Shown here: piece after piece, positions 19,031 through 28,213 of the stretch
How the letters are laid out: each line of letters opens with the position of its first letter
Position numbering within the stretch: position 1 is the stretch's first letter
Source: Candidatus Melainabacteria bacterium
Lineage (GTDB): Bacteria > Cyanobacteriota > Vampirovibrionia > Obscuribacterales > Obscuribacteraceae
Direction: 5' to 3'
DNA length: 62,194 nt
Assembly (NCBI GenBank): GCA_012965515.1
Contig: DTSE01000313.1
Coordinates: 1 to 62,194 of the forward strand
Notes under the pieces: model-generated
Seen by the model: only the letters and a program-made list of their open reading frames with translations
Database searches by the model: none
What the model was told of the DNA's origin: nothing
Program-made: the position numbers and the translations under genes

Positions 19031-19057
19031 GATGCACCTCGAAGCGCTGGCAGAATA

Positions 19058-20698
19058 CTACGAAGCGGAGGGCTTTTCAAGCAAATGACTTAGCTCGGAG
19101 CCGAAGTTGTTCACTTCTTGCGCAGTGGAATTGACTTGTTTGATGAAAAACTGTTTCTGTTCAGAGGTTAGATTAGCGCGCTCTAGTGTGTGCTGGAATT
19201 CCATGATCTGATGCTTTTGACGTTCGAGGCGCTCTTCGAGCGAACGAGCTTTCGAACCAGCTTCCGTAATCGGCTCCAATAAGGAATCCAATCTGTTATG
19301 CAGCTGCCCGATAACAGTAATGGCCTTGCGCATCACCTCTTGAGCTTGTTCGTTGTCCCCAGCGGCTCTGTAAATCGTCCTTTCCATCGTGAATAGCAAG
19401 TGCTTTACTTTCACGCTTTCCTGACGCATGCGCTCCGAAAGATCTTTCATTTCATCAGCGAATGCTTCGAAACTGCCACCACCTTTCTTGGCTTCGATTT
19501 GAGAACTCATAGAAAGAATTCCCACACGGTTGGCCATGTCATCCATGATGACCGACAGTCCATCCAAGTCGTGAATTCTTTCTGCAAGCCCCTTCACACG
19601 CTGGACTGACGAATCTGCTTCGGTTAAAACTCGGTTGACTTGTTCATCAATTTCATCCAGCGTGCGGTGACCCGTACGACGCAATTCATCCGAACGGATC
19701 AAACTCTGAGAAATCTCATCGATCAAATCACAAGTTTCTTTTGATTGTTTGCTCAAAGTTCTAATTTGCTCGAGGGACATTTGCAATTCTTCAGGCTGCC
19801 CTTCAAAGCCATTAGAAAGCTGCTTTGAAGCTTCCAGCAAATCATTGATGACGAAACCGAAAGCATGCGCATGCTGGCGCACCAAACCTAGAGCATGAAC
19901 CGGTGAATTTCCATTGTTTCCAATGTAAGTTTCTTCCATCCTCCTTAGTCCGGAAATCATATTGTTGAAAGTGGAAGCGAGATCGCCAAGTTCATCTCTT
20001 GCGTCAATGCCGGTAACCGGCTCGAACCGCCCGGCGCCGGCTTTTTCCATAGCGCGACCAAGGCGCTGTATCGGATTAAGCAATCCCTGGATAATGATGA
20101 AACTCCAAAGAGACACGAAAACCAGAGCAAGAATGCCACCAGCTATAGCGGCAAAGAAAGTATTATTCGCTGTTGCCTTGGAATTCGCTATCTGCTGTTG
20201 AAGGACGTCCTCTTCCAGCTCCACACGGTAGGAAACCTTATGGCGAATCTCATCCATAAGTATTCTTCCACGTTCGGTCTTGAACAGCGCCATTGCTTCG
20301 GCTGCACCTTTGAGGCGCATGGTGCTCATGAGCACCTTGCAAAACTCGACTTTGTTTTGAATCAGCGGCAATAATTCCTGAAGATACCGTGCCCGCTCCG
20401 GCTCGTCCTTGGTCAGCTCGTTAAGCGTCGCTATCGAATCGCCGACTTCTTTCAATGAAGCATCATGTTGTTGAATGAAGTCTTTGTCTCCCGATAGTAC
20501 GAACCCACGTCCGTTACTTTCAAGGTCAGCAACACGCCCAAGAATGTTTTCCAGCTCACGAAGCGTCTTTACCGTCTTCATCGCCGTCTTGTTGCTGCCG
20601 ATTAAGTCTTGAACACAGATGAAACTCGAGTATCCGGAAAGCAGGAGAATGAAAAACACACCACCTGCGATACTGCCAATTTTAGGTCCGATCTTCAT
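19058..20698 (-). CDS. CHASE3-HAMP chemoreceptor-like protein with degenerate signalling domain
   Basis: The 546-residue protein has an N-terminal helix, an extracytoplasmic region with CHASE3 features (RVADLESNGRGFVLSGDKDFI), a second membrane helix near residue 185 (FFAAIAGGILALVFVSLWSFIII), a HAMP domain (NPIQRLGRAMEKAGAGRFEPV, then DELGDLASTFNNMI) and a long coiled-coil tail. The tail contains GILSMSSQIEAKKGGGSFEAFADEMKDLSERM, recognisably related to the methyl-accepting hairpin (NAAIEAARAGE-GFAVVAxEVRxLA) but without its invariant residues, so normal CheA/CheW coupling is doubtful. GAGGG about five bases upstream supports the ATG. No che genes are nearby. Confidence 0.82.
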   Translation of the reverse strand: MKIGPKIGSIAGGVFFILLLSGYSSFICVQDLIGSNKTAMKTVKTLRELENILGRVADLESNGRGFVLSGDKDFIQQHDASLKEVGDSIATLNELTKDEPERARYLQELLPLIQNKVEFCKVLMSTMRLKGAAEAMALFKTERGRILMDEIRHKVSYRVELEEDVLQQQIANSKATANNTFFAAIAGGILALVFVSLWSFIIIQGLLNPIQRLGRAMEKAGAGRFEPVTGIDARDELGDLASTFNNMISGLRRMEETYIGNNGNSPVHALGLVRQHAHAFGFVINDLLEASKQLSNGFEGQPEELQMSLEQIRTLSKQSKETCDLIDEISQSLIRSDELRRTGHRTLDEIDEQVNRVLTEADSSVQRVKGLAERIHDLDGLSVIMDDMANRVGILSMSSQIEAKKGGGSFEAFADEMKDLSERMRQESVKVKHLLFTMERTIYRAAGDNEQAQEVMRKAITVIGQLHNRLDSLLEPITEAGSKARSLEERLERQKHQIMEFQHTLERANLTSEQKQFFIKQVNSTAQEVNNFGSELSHLLEKPSAS

Positions 20699-20735
20699 AA
20701 ATTCCCTCGGTCAAAACAAAATTCGGTTTATCGAA

Positions 20736-21485
20736 CTAATCAAAAGCCCCGCTCCATGACTGCCCCTGGCGCACATTGGACTGCTGCCTTTCCAAATGCA
20801 AGCCGCAGACAAAAAGTACTTGTCCGGTCAAAAATGTGAAAAGGAGAGGAACGACTTCTGTAAACTTGAACGGAAAAAACATTGGCGGACTAAGAAAGAA
20901 CATAGTCATCCAAGCGATACACTGACCCACGTAAATCATGATGACAGGCGTCAGAGGACGCCCTCTTCTTTCCTCTATGCGTCTTATTCCTTGAATGTGA
21001 CCGTTGAGAACAATTTTCTCGTCCGGTTGATTGACGAGAAGTTGAATAGTCACTGAATCATGGCGATTGAGCATCATCGGACGCAAAATCACTTTGTTTT
21101 TTTCGATGCGCTCGATGATTGGACCAGTGGTGGAGTCATCGTTAAGTCCCAGCGGTTCGGTCTCGGCGACCTCTGCCATCAAGATGTCGGCGGCAGCTCC
21201 ACAGTTCAAACTCAAACGCACCTGATAGTCGCTCGGCATGATGTTGACGTGTCCGGAATTGATCAAGCGCACGACAACAAAACTAGCATCGCGAGCTGGG
21301 TTTCCGTCAAAACGCAAATCGATGCGATGTCGCGTCTTACCTTTCATCTCGACGAGTTGCTGACGCCAGAGCACGTCATAGGTCAGCTCTTTTCTGCGCT
21401 GAAGCAGAAAGAGGTAAACGGTGACCATTATCCCTATGCAGGTAGCCAGAGGCGCTAGATAACGCGGATCGATTTCCAACTGCAC
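20736..21485 (-). CDS. Membrane protein of unknown function
   Basis: I do not recognise a named family. From the GTG at 21485 (249 residues) the protein has one N-terminal membrane helix (LAPLATCIGIMVTVYLFLL), the motif QRRKELTYDVLW, a soluble beta-rich middle of about 130 residues, and two C-terminal helices. GAGG lies three bases before this GTG, which decides the start; an ATG at 21638 would add 51 residues including another possible helix but lacks a ribosome-binding site. The N-helix plus RKxLxYxxL pattern is seen in small sensor-like membrane proteins of many bacteria. It lies 37 bases upstream of the receptor gene on the same strand and may be cotranscribed with it. Confidence 0.65.
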   Translation of the reverse strand: MQLEIDPRYLAPLATCIGIMVTVYLFLLQRRKELTYDVLWRQQLVEMKGKTRHRIDLRFDGNPARDASFVVVRLINSGHVNIMPSDYQVRLSLNCGAAADILMAEVAETEPLGLNDDSTTGPIIERIEKNKVILRPMMLNRHDSVTIQLLVNQPDEKIVLNGHIQGIRRIEERRGRPLTPVIMIYVGQCIAWMTMFFLSPPMFFPFKFTEVVPLLFTFLTGQVLFVCGLHLERQQSNVRQGQSWSGAFD

Positions 21486-21662
21486 TTTCCTCAGGGCGCC
21501 CGAGACCGGCGCGAAAACAGAAATCCCCTCAAAGCATCTGTTTATGAGACACAAGGAAGAACAGATGCCGCTTATCCCATACCCGCAAAAGCCTATACTT
21601 CCCCAGGAAAGCTGCCTGCGGAAGTCTATTGTTAACATTCAGAAAGTGCCGACCAGAAAAGA

Positions 21663-21983
21663 CTAGAAAGCAAAAATCGGTCCAATCAGGCGCCATGCCA
21701 GCAGCCAGCGGATACAGTCCGTGAACCCGGAGCGAATTCCACGCGGCTTCTGCATACGGCGAAGTCGTGTCGGGGTATGTTTGCCTTTTCCCTTCACGGT
21801 GGGCAGCTCGACATGATGCTGCAACGGTTTTCCTTCCAGCCGGTCCAAATAGAAACGGGCGGGACTATCACAGGATTTGAGCCAGATAGCGGTATGTTCG
21901 TTGCCAGAAGTGCCGGTCTGAACGCTTGCCTTGGTGAAAGCCGTCGAGCCTGCTTTTGGTTTCTCACTGCCCACTGAATACAT
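21663..21983 (-). CDS. Small basic hypothetical protein
   Basis: A 106-residue Lys/Arg-rich protein without recognisable domains; the C terminus is hydrophobic (DCIRWLLAWRLIGPIFAF) and could be a membrane anchor. The main support is an excellent ribosome-binding site, GGAGGTG seven bases upstream of the ATG. Nothing else in this stretch competes convincingly on the other strand. Function unknown; moderate confidence only. Confidence 0.5.
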   Translation of the reverse strand: MYSVGSEKPKAGSTAFTKASVQTGTSGNEHTAIWLKSCDSPARFYLDRLEGKPLQHHVELPTVKGKGKHTPTRLRRMQKPRGIRSGFTDCIRWLLAWRLIGPIFAF

Positions 21984-22342
21984 ACGACCACACCTCCGGG
22001 AGTGAAGTCAGTATGGCTTGGAAAGGTGCGCCAGTCGCGACGGGTAGCCTATAAAGCTGTAAAGCTAGGCTTATAAACCTTAGATTTAATCTATTTTTCT
22101 TATATAAGCGATTTTTCTTTGGGACCAGCGCCCAGCCATGTTAAAGGGCGCTGTGGCAATGATAGCGGCTGTTTTCAAGATCTTTAATGACAACGGGAAA
22201 GAGGGGCTTTTGTGCAATGATATTGACCTGCTATCCAATAGCACCTAGTCAAGAGATGACTGCAAATCAGCTCCACTCTCATTTAGTTCTGGTTTAACGA
22301 GCAGATGAGACTGGAAGGAAATTTTGATCTTTTGAGGCGCCA
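21984..22342. other. AT-rich intergenic region between divergent genes
   Basis: About 22080-22120 is strongly AT-rich (TTATATAAG, TTTAATCTATTTTT) and is the likely site of divergent promoters. CAGCGCCC (22126-22133) and GGGCGCTG (22146-22153) form an 8-bp inverted repeat that could be an operator or hairpin. No RNA gene recognised. Confidence 0.45.
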
Positions 22343-23773
22343 GTGAAAACGGCAACTGCAGCTATTTCCATCACATTGATTTTTTCCGTGTTATTCGGTG
22401 CCTCATTTGGCACGATGCCAGTTCTCGCCAAGCAAAAGCAAAAGCAAAAACAGAAAAAACACAGTGAAAGCAGCAAAGTTGCTGACAGAATGCTGTCCGA
22501 CATCAGTCCGAAATTGAGCACCTACAAGAAGGACCCGATTTCGGTCATCGATGGCAAAATGAACGACGAGAAGCAACAAGACGGCGTTAAACTCGCAGCG
22601 GCCGTTTTGCGCTTACAGCCTGTCGATTCGGATACGCCTGTGGCCAGACTCAAGATCACAGGAACACTTCCCTTTTCAAATGAATCCGACAAAGATGCGA
22701 TAGACGCGCCGCGCTGGCAAATGCTGGAAGCAATCTCTCCTTCGACAGGCGAAGTTGTTTCGAAAGAACCGATCAAAGAAATACCCCTGACCGGCAATGA
22801 ATCGCTTTTCGTAAGACCGGCTGTTGGACAGAAAACAACGAGAGTCGGAGGAGGTCTTTTCGATACTTCTTTCGGCAAGATTGGACCGCAATTCGACGCG
22901 CTAAAATTGCCCGTTCGCGAGTGGGTAAATCCGATGATGCCAGCCAGAGGCGTGGTGGTTATGGTGCATGGCACTACCCAGCACTCAGGCAGCTTCGAGC
23001 TTTTCGCCAATCATCTCTCCGGTCTCGGCTTCAAAGTCATTGCATACGACATGCGCGGGCACGGCCGGTGGTATCACAATCAGAAGACCTTCGATGAAGG
23101 CGATCACGTCAATTACAGCCGCAGTACAAACGACCTGATCGTGCTTCTCACGCACATTCGCGTCAAGTACCCGACCTTGCCTCTATTTTGCATCGGAGAA
23201 AGTATCGGTGGCGCGGTTTCTGTGCGCGCCGGCAGCGCCAATCCCGGCTTGGTTGACGGACTGGTCCTGGTCAGCCCAGGCAGTAAGCCTTGTACCTTCA
23301 ACCCGGTCATGGTCGCCAAAGACTTCGCCAAAGGCATCACGCATTTGGACAAGCTCATGGATGTAACCCGCTACATCAAGCGCTATTCATCCGACGACAA
23401 TCGCGTCACCAAAGAAATGGTCGACGACCCGCTCTCGCGTACAGAACTCACCGGCAAAGAAGTTCTGCAAACTGGCTATTTCATCAGCACCACACCTAAG
23501 TTCGCCAGCAAGCTTGCCGACCACGTTTCTGTTCTAATCGTGCAAGGCGAGGAAGATCGGATTGTTTCACCCAAGACAATCAAGACAATCTACAAAAATC
23601 TGCACGTGAAGAACAAAGCAATCGTCTACCTTCCTGATTGCGGTCACGTACTTTTGGGAACTTCGTTCTTAAAACCACAGGTAGTGTCATCTATATCGAA
23701 CTGGCTTGTAAAACGCTCAAAGGAAAAGGCGGCGGACATTACAGCCACTCACAAGAAGACCCCACAAGGCTAA
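22343..23773 (+). CDS. Secreted alpha/beta hydrolase (monoglyceride-lipase-like)
   Basis: The GTG start is supported by GAGG five bases upstream. A signal peptide (ending near GTMPVLAKQ) precedes a Lys/Gln-rich stretch and a ~130-residue N-terminal extension. The catalytic domain has HGTTQHSG for the oxyanion hole, YDMRGHGRW, the nucleophile elbow GESIGG (serine about residue 287), an acid in VQGEEDRIV and the histidine in PDCGHVLL, as in serine aminopeptidase S33/monoacylglycerol lipases. It probably hydrolyses ester substrates outside the cytoplasmic membrane. It is a close architectural relative of the product at 26587-27609. Confidence 0.87.
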   Translation: MKTATAAISITLIFSVLFGASFGTMPVLAKQKQKQKQKKHSESSKVADRMLSDISPKLSTYKKDPISVIDGKMNDEKQQDGVKLAAAVLRLQPVDSDTPVARLKITGTLPFSNESDKDAIDAPRWQMLEAISPSTGEVVSKEPIKEIPLTGNESLFVRPAVGQKTTRVGGGLFDTSFGKIGPQFDALKLPVREWVNPMMPARGVVVMVHGTTQHSGSFELFANHLSGLGFKVIAYDMRGHGRWYHNQKTFDEGDHVNYSRSTNDLIVLLTHIRVKYPTLPLFCIGESIGGAVSVRAGSANPGLVDGLVLVSPGSKPCTFNPVMVAKDFAKGITHLDKLMDVTRYIKRYSSDDNRVTKEMVDDPLSRTELTGKEVLQTGYFISTTPKFASKLADHVSVLIVQGEEDRIVSPKTIKTIYKNLHVKNKAIVYLPDCGHVLLGTSFLKPQVVSSISNWLVKRSKEKAADITATHKKTPQG

Positions 23774-23928
23774 TCGGACTTACGGACACCGGTTTTCGGG
23801 CGGAAAAGTGGGCTGACTGACTCTTAGGGTTGGTTGCGCTGCTAAAATGGGAATATAAATCCCTGGCATCCCGGTCCGCCTTACTACACAACAGCTGCCG
23901 CCCTATTCCCGTTGCGGCGTGAGGATCT

Positions 23929-24405
23929 ATGTCTAAGACCGTCACTCTAATGGAAGCTTTGTTGAAGGATCCAGCCGTGAGCGTCCGCGAGCACGTGGTG
24001 GAGAGCGCTTCCCCCCATATCTCCAACGCCAAACAGACCTTTGAGGGCAAGTACGAGACGCTGGTAAGCGAAATCGGCAAAGAATGGGGTTACCCAATCT
24101 TCAACAGCACCTTTGACGACCCGGAAAATCCGAAGGCGGTTGCCCCGGCGTGGTCGGTCGGCAGCCCCAAGGACGGCGGAGAAGCAAAAACGCTAAAGCT
24201 GTCTTACTGGAAGCGCGATAACATCATCAATTACATCTTGCTGCGCACGGAAGTGGATCCGCAGAAGAACAATAGACCTCTGTACTACGAAATTGTTATC
24301 GGCGGAAAACGCCGGATTTCGGAAGGAAACGTCAAAGTGGATGGACTGAGGCAGCAAAAGCCCAGCATCTGGGGAACGATCAGATCCTGGTTCGTCTGGG
24401 GTTAG
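23929..24405 (+). CDS. Hypothetical protein
   Basis: A 158-residue protein I do not recognise, with a helical N terminus (LMEALLKDPAVSVREHVVES) and a beta-rich remainder (KTLKLSYWKRDNIINYILLRTEV, YYEIVIGG), ending WGTIRSWFVWG, an aromatic tail that might contact a membrane. No signal peptide. The ATG is preceded by GAGG at good spacing (GTGAGGATCT). It stands alone between the secreted hydrolase and a convergent SRPBCC-like gene. Confidence 0.7.
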   Translation: MSKTVTLMEALLKDPAVSVREHVVESASPHISNAKQTFEGKYETLVSEIGKEWGYPIFNSTFDDPENPKAVAPAWSVGSPKDGGEAKTLKLSYWKRDNIINYILLRTEVDPQKNNRPLYYEIVIGGKRRISEGNVKVDGLRQQKPSIWGTIRSWFVWG

Positions 24406-24500
24406 AACAGCTGTTTTTCAAACGAAAAAGGCCACTCGTTTTCCAAACCGCACAGTGCGTCCGTGTCTGAACGACTTTGTGCACCCGGCTGTATAAGGTT

Positions 24501-25058
24501 CTAGTTCGCTTTGACGTGTGTCAGATTGACGTCTACGCTGGACGCTTCGGCAAGTACTTTGACGCGCCCCAAGCGGCGCAGAACATCCTTCTTCACAGAG
24601 TTGTTCGTAATTTGCCTGGCAAACGGAACATGCACACCAGTTTCCAGATAGGTGGAAAGTCTGAGTTCGGTCTTGCGTCCACCTTCGAGCGGAGTAAGTG
24701 TCCAGCAGCCTTCGAAGCGTTTGAACTTGTCTGAACTCATCAGATGATACTCGATGCTGCGCGGTGAGCTCTCAATCTCTTTGTACATGCATTTTGCACT
24801 GCCGATAACAGGCAATCCGGAAAAGTTTTCGTCAATCACGGCTTCGGCGCCGATGTAGGAGACCTGCTTGCGTGCGGGATCTACCTGACGTTGCATCTTG
24901 ATCGCTTCGTAAACTTGCTGGGGAGAAGCTTCCACCATCACAGTCGAAAAAACGCTGTCCGTTTGGACATTGCCTGCCGCCATCGCTGGTGATACCAGTA
25001 AGGTCGTAGTAAGGGCAATTAGAGAAACCTTTGTCGGAAAAAATCTGTTCACGTGCAT
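24501..25058 (-). CDS. Secreted SRPBCC/START-like protein
   Basis: A 185-residue protein with a signal peptide (LIALTTTLLVSPAMAAG) followed by a domain starting VFSTVMVEASPQQVYEAI, the typical first strand and helix of the polyketide-cyclase/SRPBCC ligand-binding fold, with a long C-terminal helix (ITNNSVKKDVLRRLGRVKVLAEAS). Such folds bind hydrophobic ligands. An upstream ATG at 25076 would add six residues; the ATG at 25058 is nearer the signal-peptide optimum. The extracytoplasmic location is less common for this fold. Confidence 0.75.
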   Translation of the reverse strand: MHVNRFFPTKVSLIALTTTLLVSPAMAAGNVQTDSVFSTVMVEASPQQVYEAIKMQRQVDPARKQVSYIGAEAVIDENFSGLPVIGSAKCMYKEIESSPRSIEYHLMSSDKFKRFEGCWTLTPLEGGRKTELRLSTYLETGVHVPFARQITNNSVKKDVLRRLGRVKVLAEASSVDVNLTHVKAN

Positions 25059-25266
25059 AACTACCGCCCAAAGCACCAGCTGGTGCTAGAACCTAACGCC
25101 CTTCTTGTTTGTAATTTACCCAAATGAAAGGTTGAATAACGTTATTGACATCCCGCGGTTCAAATTTGTTTCCTCGAGCACAATCGAGAAACCATGCGGG
25201 TTCCAGGAGAACCTCGCGGTTTGCCTATCCCCCCGACTTGCAGAAGGTTTACAAGCGGAAGCGATA

Positions 25267-25293
25267 AAAAGGGCTGCTTCTAACAGCCCTTTT
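25267..25293 (-). terminator. Rho-independent terminator, possibly bidirectional
   Basis: AAAAGGGCTG (25267-25276) pairs with CAGCCCTTTT (25284-25293) around a 7-base loop. On the minus strand it is followed by TTTTTA, fitting the end of the TPR gene at 25341. Confidence 0.85.
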
Positions 25294-25340
25294 GCACAAA
25301 CACTCAACGAGAAAGACCCGCACAACCATGCGGATTTCAA

Positions 25341-26408
25341 CTACTTCTTCGGTTTCTCGTCGGTCTTAGCCTCGGTCGACTTTGCAGTATTCTTCTCGGC
25401 GCTGCCGTTGCCCGGAGCAGAGGCGGTCGAAGTGGCAGAAGTTCCGGGAGCGGCTGCACTGGCAGCCGGTGGCACAGACGCAGCAGGAGCACCAGCAGCG
25501 GCTTGTGGCGCGGCTCCAGATGAGTCACTCGGTGCTGCCGCGCCGGTCGATGTAGAGGCACTACCAGGCGGCGGCGGGTTGATCACTTCATTGAAAGCCT
25601 GCACCAATAGAGCATTTTCAGGTGCTGATTCTGCTAACTTTGCACCCTCTTTGGCCATCGTATCTGCCTCAGCGTTGTTTCCATTCTGCTTCAACGCACC
25701 AGCTAGTTTCAGCATTGCGCCGAGCGCTTCCGGGTTGGTGTCGCCCAGTTTACGCTTCTTGAGCTGGTAAATCTGACGGTAGGCATTGATGGCATCAGGC
25801 ATTTTGTTCTGCGCAACACAAGTCTCAGCCACATGAGCCAGGATAGGGCACATCTCGTAGGCACCGGCTCCATAGAGGCGAACGGCGCAAGCGATCTGCC
25901 TTCTATAAGCAGCTTCCGCCTGGGGCAACTTATTCTGTTTGGTGCACAGCGCGCCAATCTTGCCATAAATGACAAATACTGCCGGATCTTTGGTGCCCCA
26001 GACTTGCTCTCTCATTTGTGCGGAGCCACGGTACCAAGCCTCAGCTTCAGCCAACTTACCGGCTTTCTCTCGCTTCTGCGCTTCGGAAAAATAGTGATTA
26101 GCCTTGTCGGCTATGTTTTTGGCAATCACCCGGCTGTCCCCGACAAGGGGCAGTGCCGAGCCGGCTCCGGCTGATTGGCCGCCAGTTATTTTGTCCAGGC
26201 TACCAGCTCCATAGAGATTGGTTAGAGCACCCTGGTGTCCGGTCGGGACGTTTCTAGGTGTGCCCATAAGTCCGCCGTACTCGCTAATCCCCTGCGCTAC
26301 GACGGGCAGACTGAGAAAGGCAAACGTAAGCGAAAACAATGTCGTACTCATAACCAATGGTCTCCAGGTCAAAGGCAAATTGTCTCTTTGCATCTCTGTC
26401 ACCGCCAT
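25341..26408 (-). CDS. Secreted TPR protein with Ala/Pro/Ser-rich tail
   Basis: A 355-residue protein with a hydrophobic leader (MSTTLFSLTFAFLSLPVVAQG) after a short N-terminal extension. Residues about 95-260 form TPR-like helical pairs (REKAGKLAEAEAWYRGSAQM, KQNKLPQAEAAYRRQI, QNKMPDAINAYRQIYQL). The last ~80 residues are low-complexity Ala/Pro/Ser/Thr, ending in a Lys-rich stretch. It is probably an exported scaffold protein. Start alternatives are a TTG at 26420 and an ATG at 26351, which begins directly at the leader; GGAA upstream of 26408 tips the choice weakly. Confidence 0.78.
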   Translation of the reverse strand: MAVTEMQRDNLPLTWRPLVMSTTLFSLTFAFLSLPVVAQGISEYGGLMGTPRNVPTGHQGALTNLYGAGSLDKITGGQSAGAGSALPLVGDSRVIAKNIADKANHYFSEAQKREKAGKLAEAEAWYRGSAQMREQVWGTKDPAVFVIYGKIGALCTKQNKLPQAEAAYRRQIACAVRLYGAGAYEMCPILAHVAETCVAQNKMPDAINAYRQIYQLKKRKLGDTNPEALGAMLKLAGALKQNGNNAEADTMAKEGAKLAESAPENALLVQAFNEVINPPPPGSASTSTGAAAPSDSSGAAPQAAAGAPAASVPPAASAAAPGTSATSTASAPGNGSAEKNTAKSTEAKTDEKPKK

Positions 26409-26586
26409 TTTGGGTTCCAAAATTATCGGAACGGGAGGTTGTAAGGGGTTCTTCTACTAATAGTGTAACGCGCCGATAGCGGGAACAAATAGCCAGGTGG
26501 CGGCATCTTCGCAACCGTCTATATTCTCATCTTAAAGGAAGGTGTTTTGGGCACAATGGTCGTATGGAATCTGGTGTAATCGAGAG

Positions 26587-27609
26587 ATGGCGTCTGTGCG
26601 GAAAAAACAATTACCAATAAAAACGGCATGCTTTCTGGTCTGTCAGACCATGGCATTTTTGCTGACTTGTCTCTTAGGTGCATCAGCAGAGGTTATCCGT
26701 GAGGACGAACCAAAGATCGCCAAAGACATCAAACAACCTGTTTACCATTGGGTGGATAAAGAAAAGCCGTTGCACGGCTTAATTGTGGCTATTCATGGAG
26801 CGACTCTTCACGGCGGCGCCTTTGATCCGATGGCACGCAAACTGGCAGAGCAGGGCTACGAGACCTATGCTCCCGATTTGCGGGGCTTCGGCAGATGGTG
26901 CACCGATGGCGGCAAGACTATTCCGGAAGGCGAAATTGCCTTTTATCGCAGCCGCGAAGACATCGTCGGTCTGATTCTCGCATTACGCGAGCAACGCCCG
27001 AACGTTCCTATCTATATGATGGGCGAGAGCCTCGGCGCCAATCTATCTCTTTGGATAGCCAGCGTTCATCCAAATCTCATTGATGGTGTCGTGATTGCCA
27101 GCCCCTGCAGCAGCCGGCGCTCAGGCATGAGTCCGACACTGGTTGCAGACTTCGCCAAATTCTGGGTCAATATGAAGCGTAACATCCCGCTCGAGCCTTA
27201 TGCGAAGCGCTTCTTGTCGGAAGACCCCAAAGTCACAGAAGGCTATATCAAAGACCCTGGCAATCGCAAGACGATGACCTTTTGGGAATCGATGCAGAGC
27301 ATGCACGTCAATAAGTCGAGCTTGATGTACGTAGACCAAATCCCTTCCAAAATGCATATCTTGTGCATCGTCGGAGAGAACGACAAGCTCTACAAAGCTT
27401 CAGCCGCCAAAGAGCTGATGAAGCGCATCCCGTCTCCCAGTGCGCGTTTGATTGTGCTCAAGAATCGCGGACACATTCACTTCGAGACACCGTACATCAA
27501 AGACGATGTGATGCAGGACGTAACCAACTGGCTGACAGATATGACCGGTCAGAAAACAGCTGAAAACAACGTGCACGGCGAAGGTACCGTGATGGGAAAG
27601 AAACTGTGA
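26587..27609 (+). CDS. Secreted alpha/beta hydrolase (lysophospholipase-like)
   Basis: A 340-residue hydrolase with a signal peptide (CFLVCQTMAFLLTCLLGASAEV). Visible features are HGATLHGG, the strand-turn YAPDLRGFGRW, the nucleophile elbow GESLGA (serine about residue 148), an acid in IVGENDKLY and the histidine in NRGHIHFE, i.e. a complete serine-hydrolase triad of the monoacylglycerol-lipase kind. It resembles the 22343-23773 product domain for domain but lacks that protein's long N-terminal extension. An upstream GTG at 26542 is in frame but has poor spacing from its purine tract. Converges on the lipoprotein gene. Confidence 0.87.
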   Translation: MASVRKKQLPIKTACFLVCQTMAFLLTCLLGASAEVIREDEPKIAKDIKQPVYHWVDKEKPLHGLIVAIHGATLHGGAFDPMARKLAEQGYETYAPDLRGFGRWCTDGGKTIPEGEIAFYRSREDIVGLILALREQRPNVPIYMMGESLGANLSLWIASVHPNLIDGVVIASPCSSRRSGMSPTLVADFAKFWVNMKRNIPLEPYAKRFLSEDPKVTEGYIKDPGNRKTMTFWESMQSMHVNKSSLMYVDQIPSKMHILCIVGENDKLYKASAAKELMKRIPSPSARLIVLKNRGHIHFETPYIKDDVMQDVTNWLTDMTGQKTAENNVHGEGTVMGKKL

Positions 27610-27620
27610 AACCTTAACGG

Positions 27621-28106
27621 CTACTGCTTCGTTATTGTTACGACAGCAAGCTTGCCGTTGTCTTTTCTTATGCCCAAGAGCAGTTTGAAAACAAATGGAG
27701 TCGCTTTGCCGAGCGGCTTTTGCAATTCGCCGGTCACCGTAACTGGAATCAAGCCGTTCGATGTGACATCGCCCTGTTCTACTCGTTTGATTTCCACCGC
27801 GTCAGGCGTTTTGCTCTTTGCGAACTTAACAGTCCTGGCCTTCAACTCTTTCAAGTTTTTCGCCAATACTCCAGCTTTCACCATGCTTTGAACGCAGCCC
27901 GGCGAAGCGACTTGTCGCAATACTTTCTGCGAATTTTCATATGTCTTTGGGTCGTTATCGAGGTAATGGGTGACAAAGTCTGAGCAGACTTCGTTGACAT
28001 TGCCGACGTTCGATTTTACGCGAGGGACAGAAATCTGCTGGCACGCGGTCAGTGTCACCGCAATCACCAGACCAATCGCAATCATTTGAACAGTGTAGAA
28101 CTTCAT
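27621..28106 (-). CDS. Putative lipoprotein
   Basis: A 161-residue protein whose leader ends in a lipobox (VTLTAC, cysteine about residue 22), indicating lipid anchoring. The mature part (CSDFVTHYLDNDPKTYENSQKVL, then a C-terminal strand-rich segment with VTVTGELQKPLGKATPFVFKLLLG) looks like an NTF2-like or DUF4878-like fold, but I cannot assign it firmly. An ATG at 28127 would add seven residues. Twelve bases separate it from the convergent hydrolase. Confidence 0.72.
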   Translation of the reverse strand: MKFYTVQMIAIGLVIAVTLTACQQISVPRVKSNVGNVNEVCSDFVTHYLDNDPKTYENSQKVLRQVASPGCVQSMVKAGVLAKNLKELKARTVKFAKSKTPDAVEIKRVEQGDVTSNGLIPVTVTGELQKPLGKATPFVFKLLLGIRKDNGKLAVVTITKQ

Positions 28107-28213
28107 TGAAACCGCCCTGTACTTCACAACTAGCTGTTTCCCTTGTGGGAAAGTATAGCCGCAAACATGGTGTAATAAACTGAACTTCTATTAGCTGTTC
28201 AAAGAGTGCTCAG

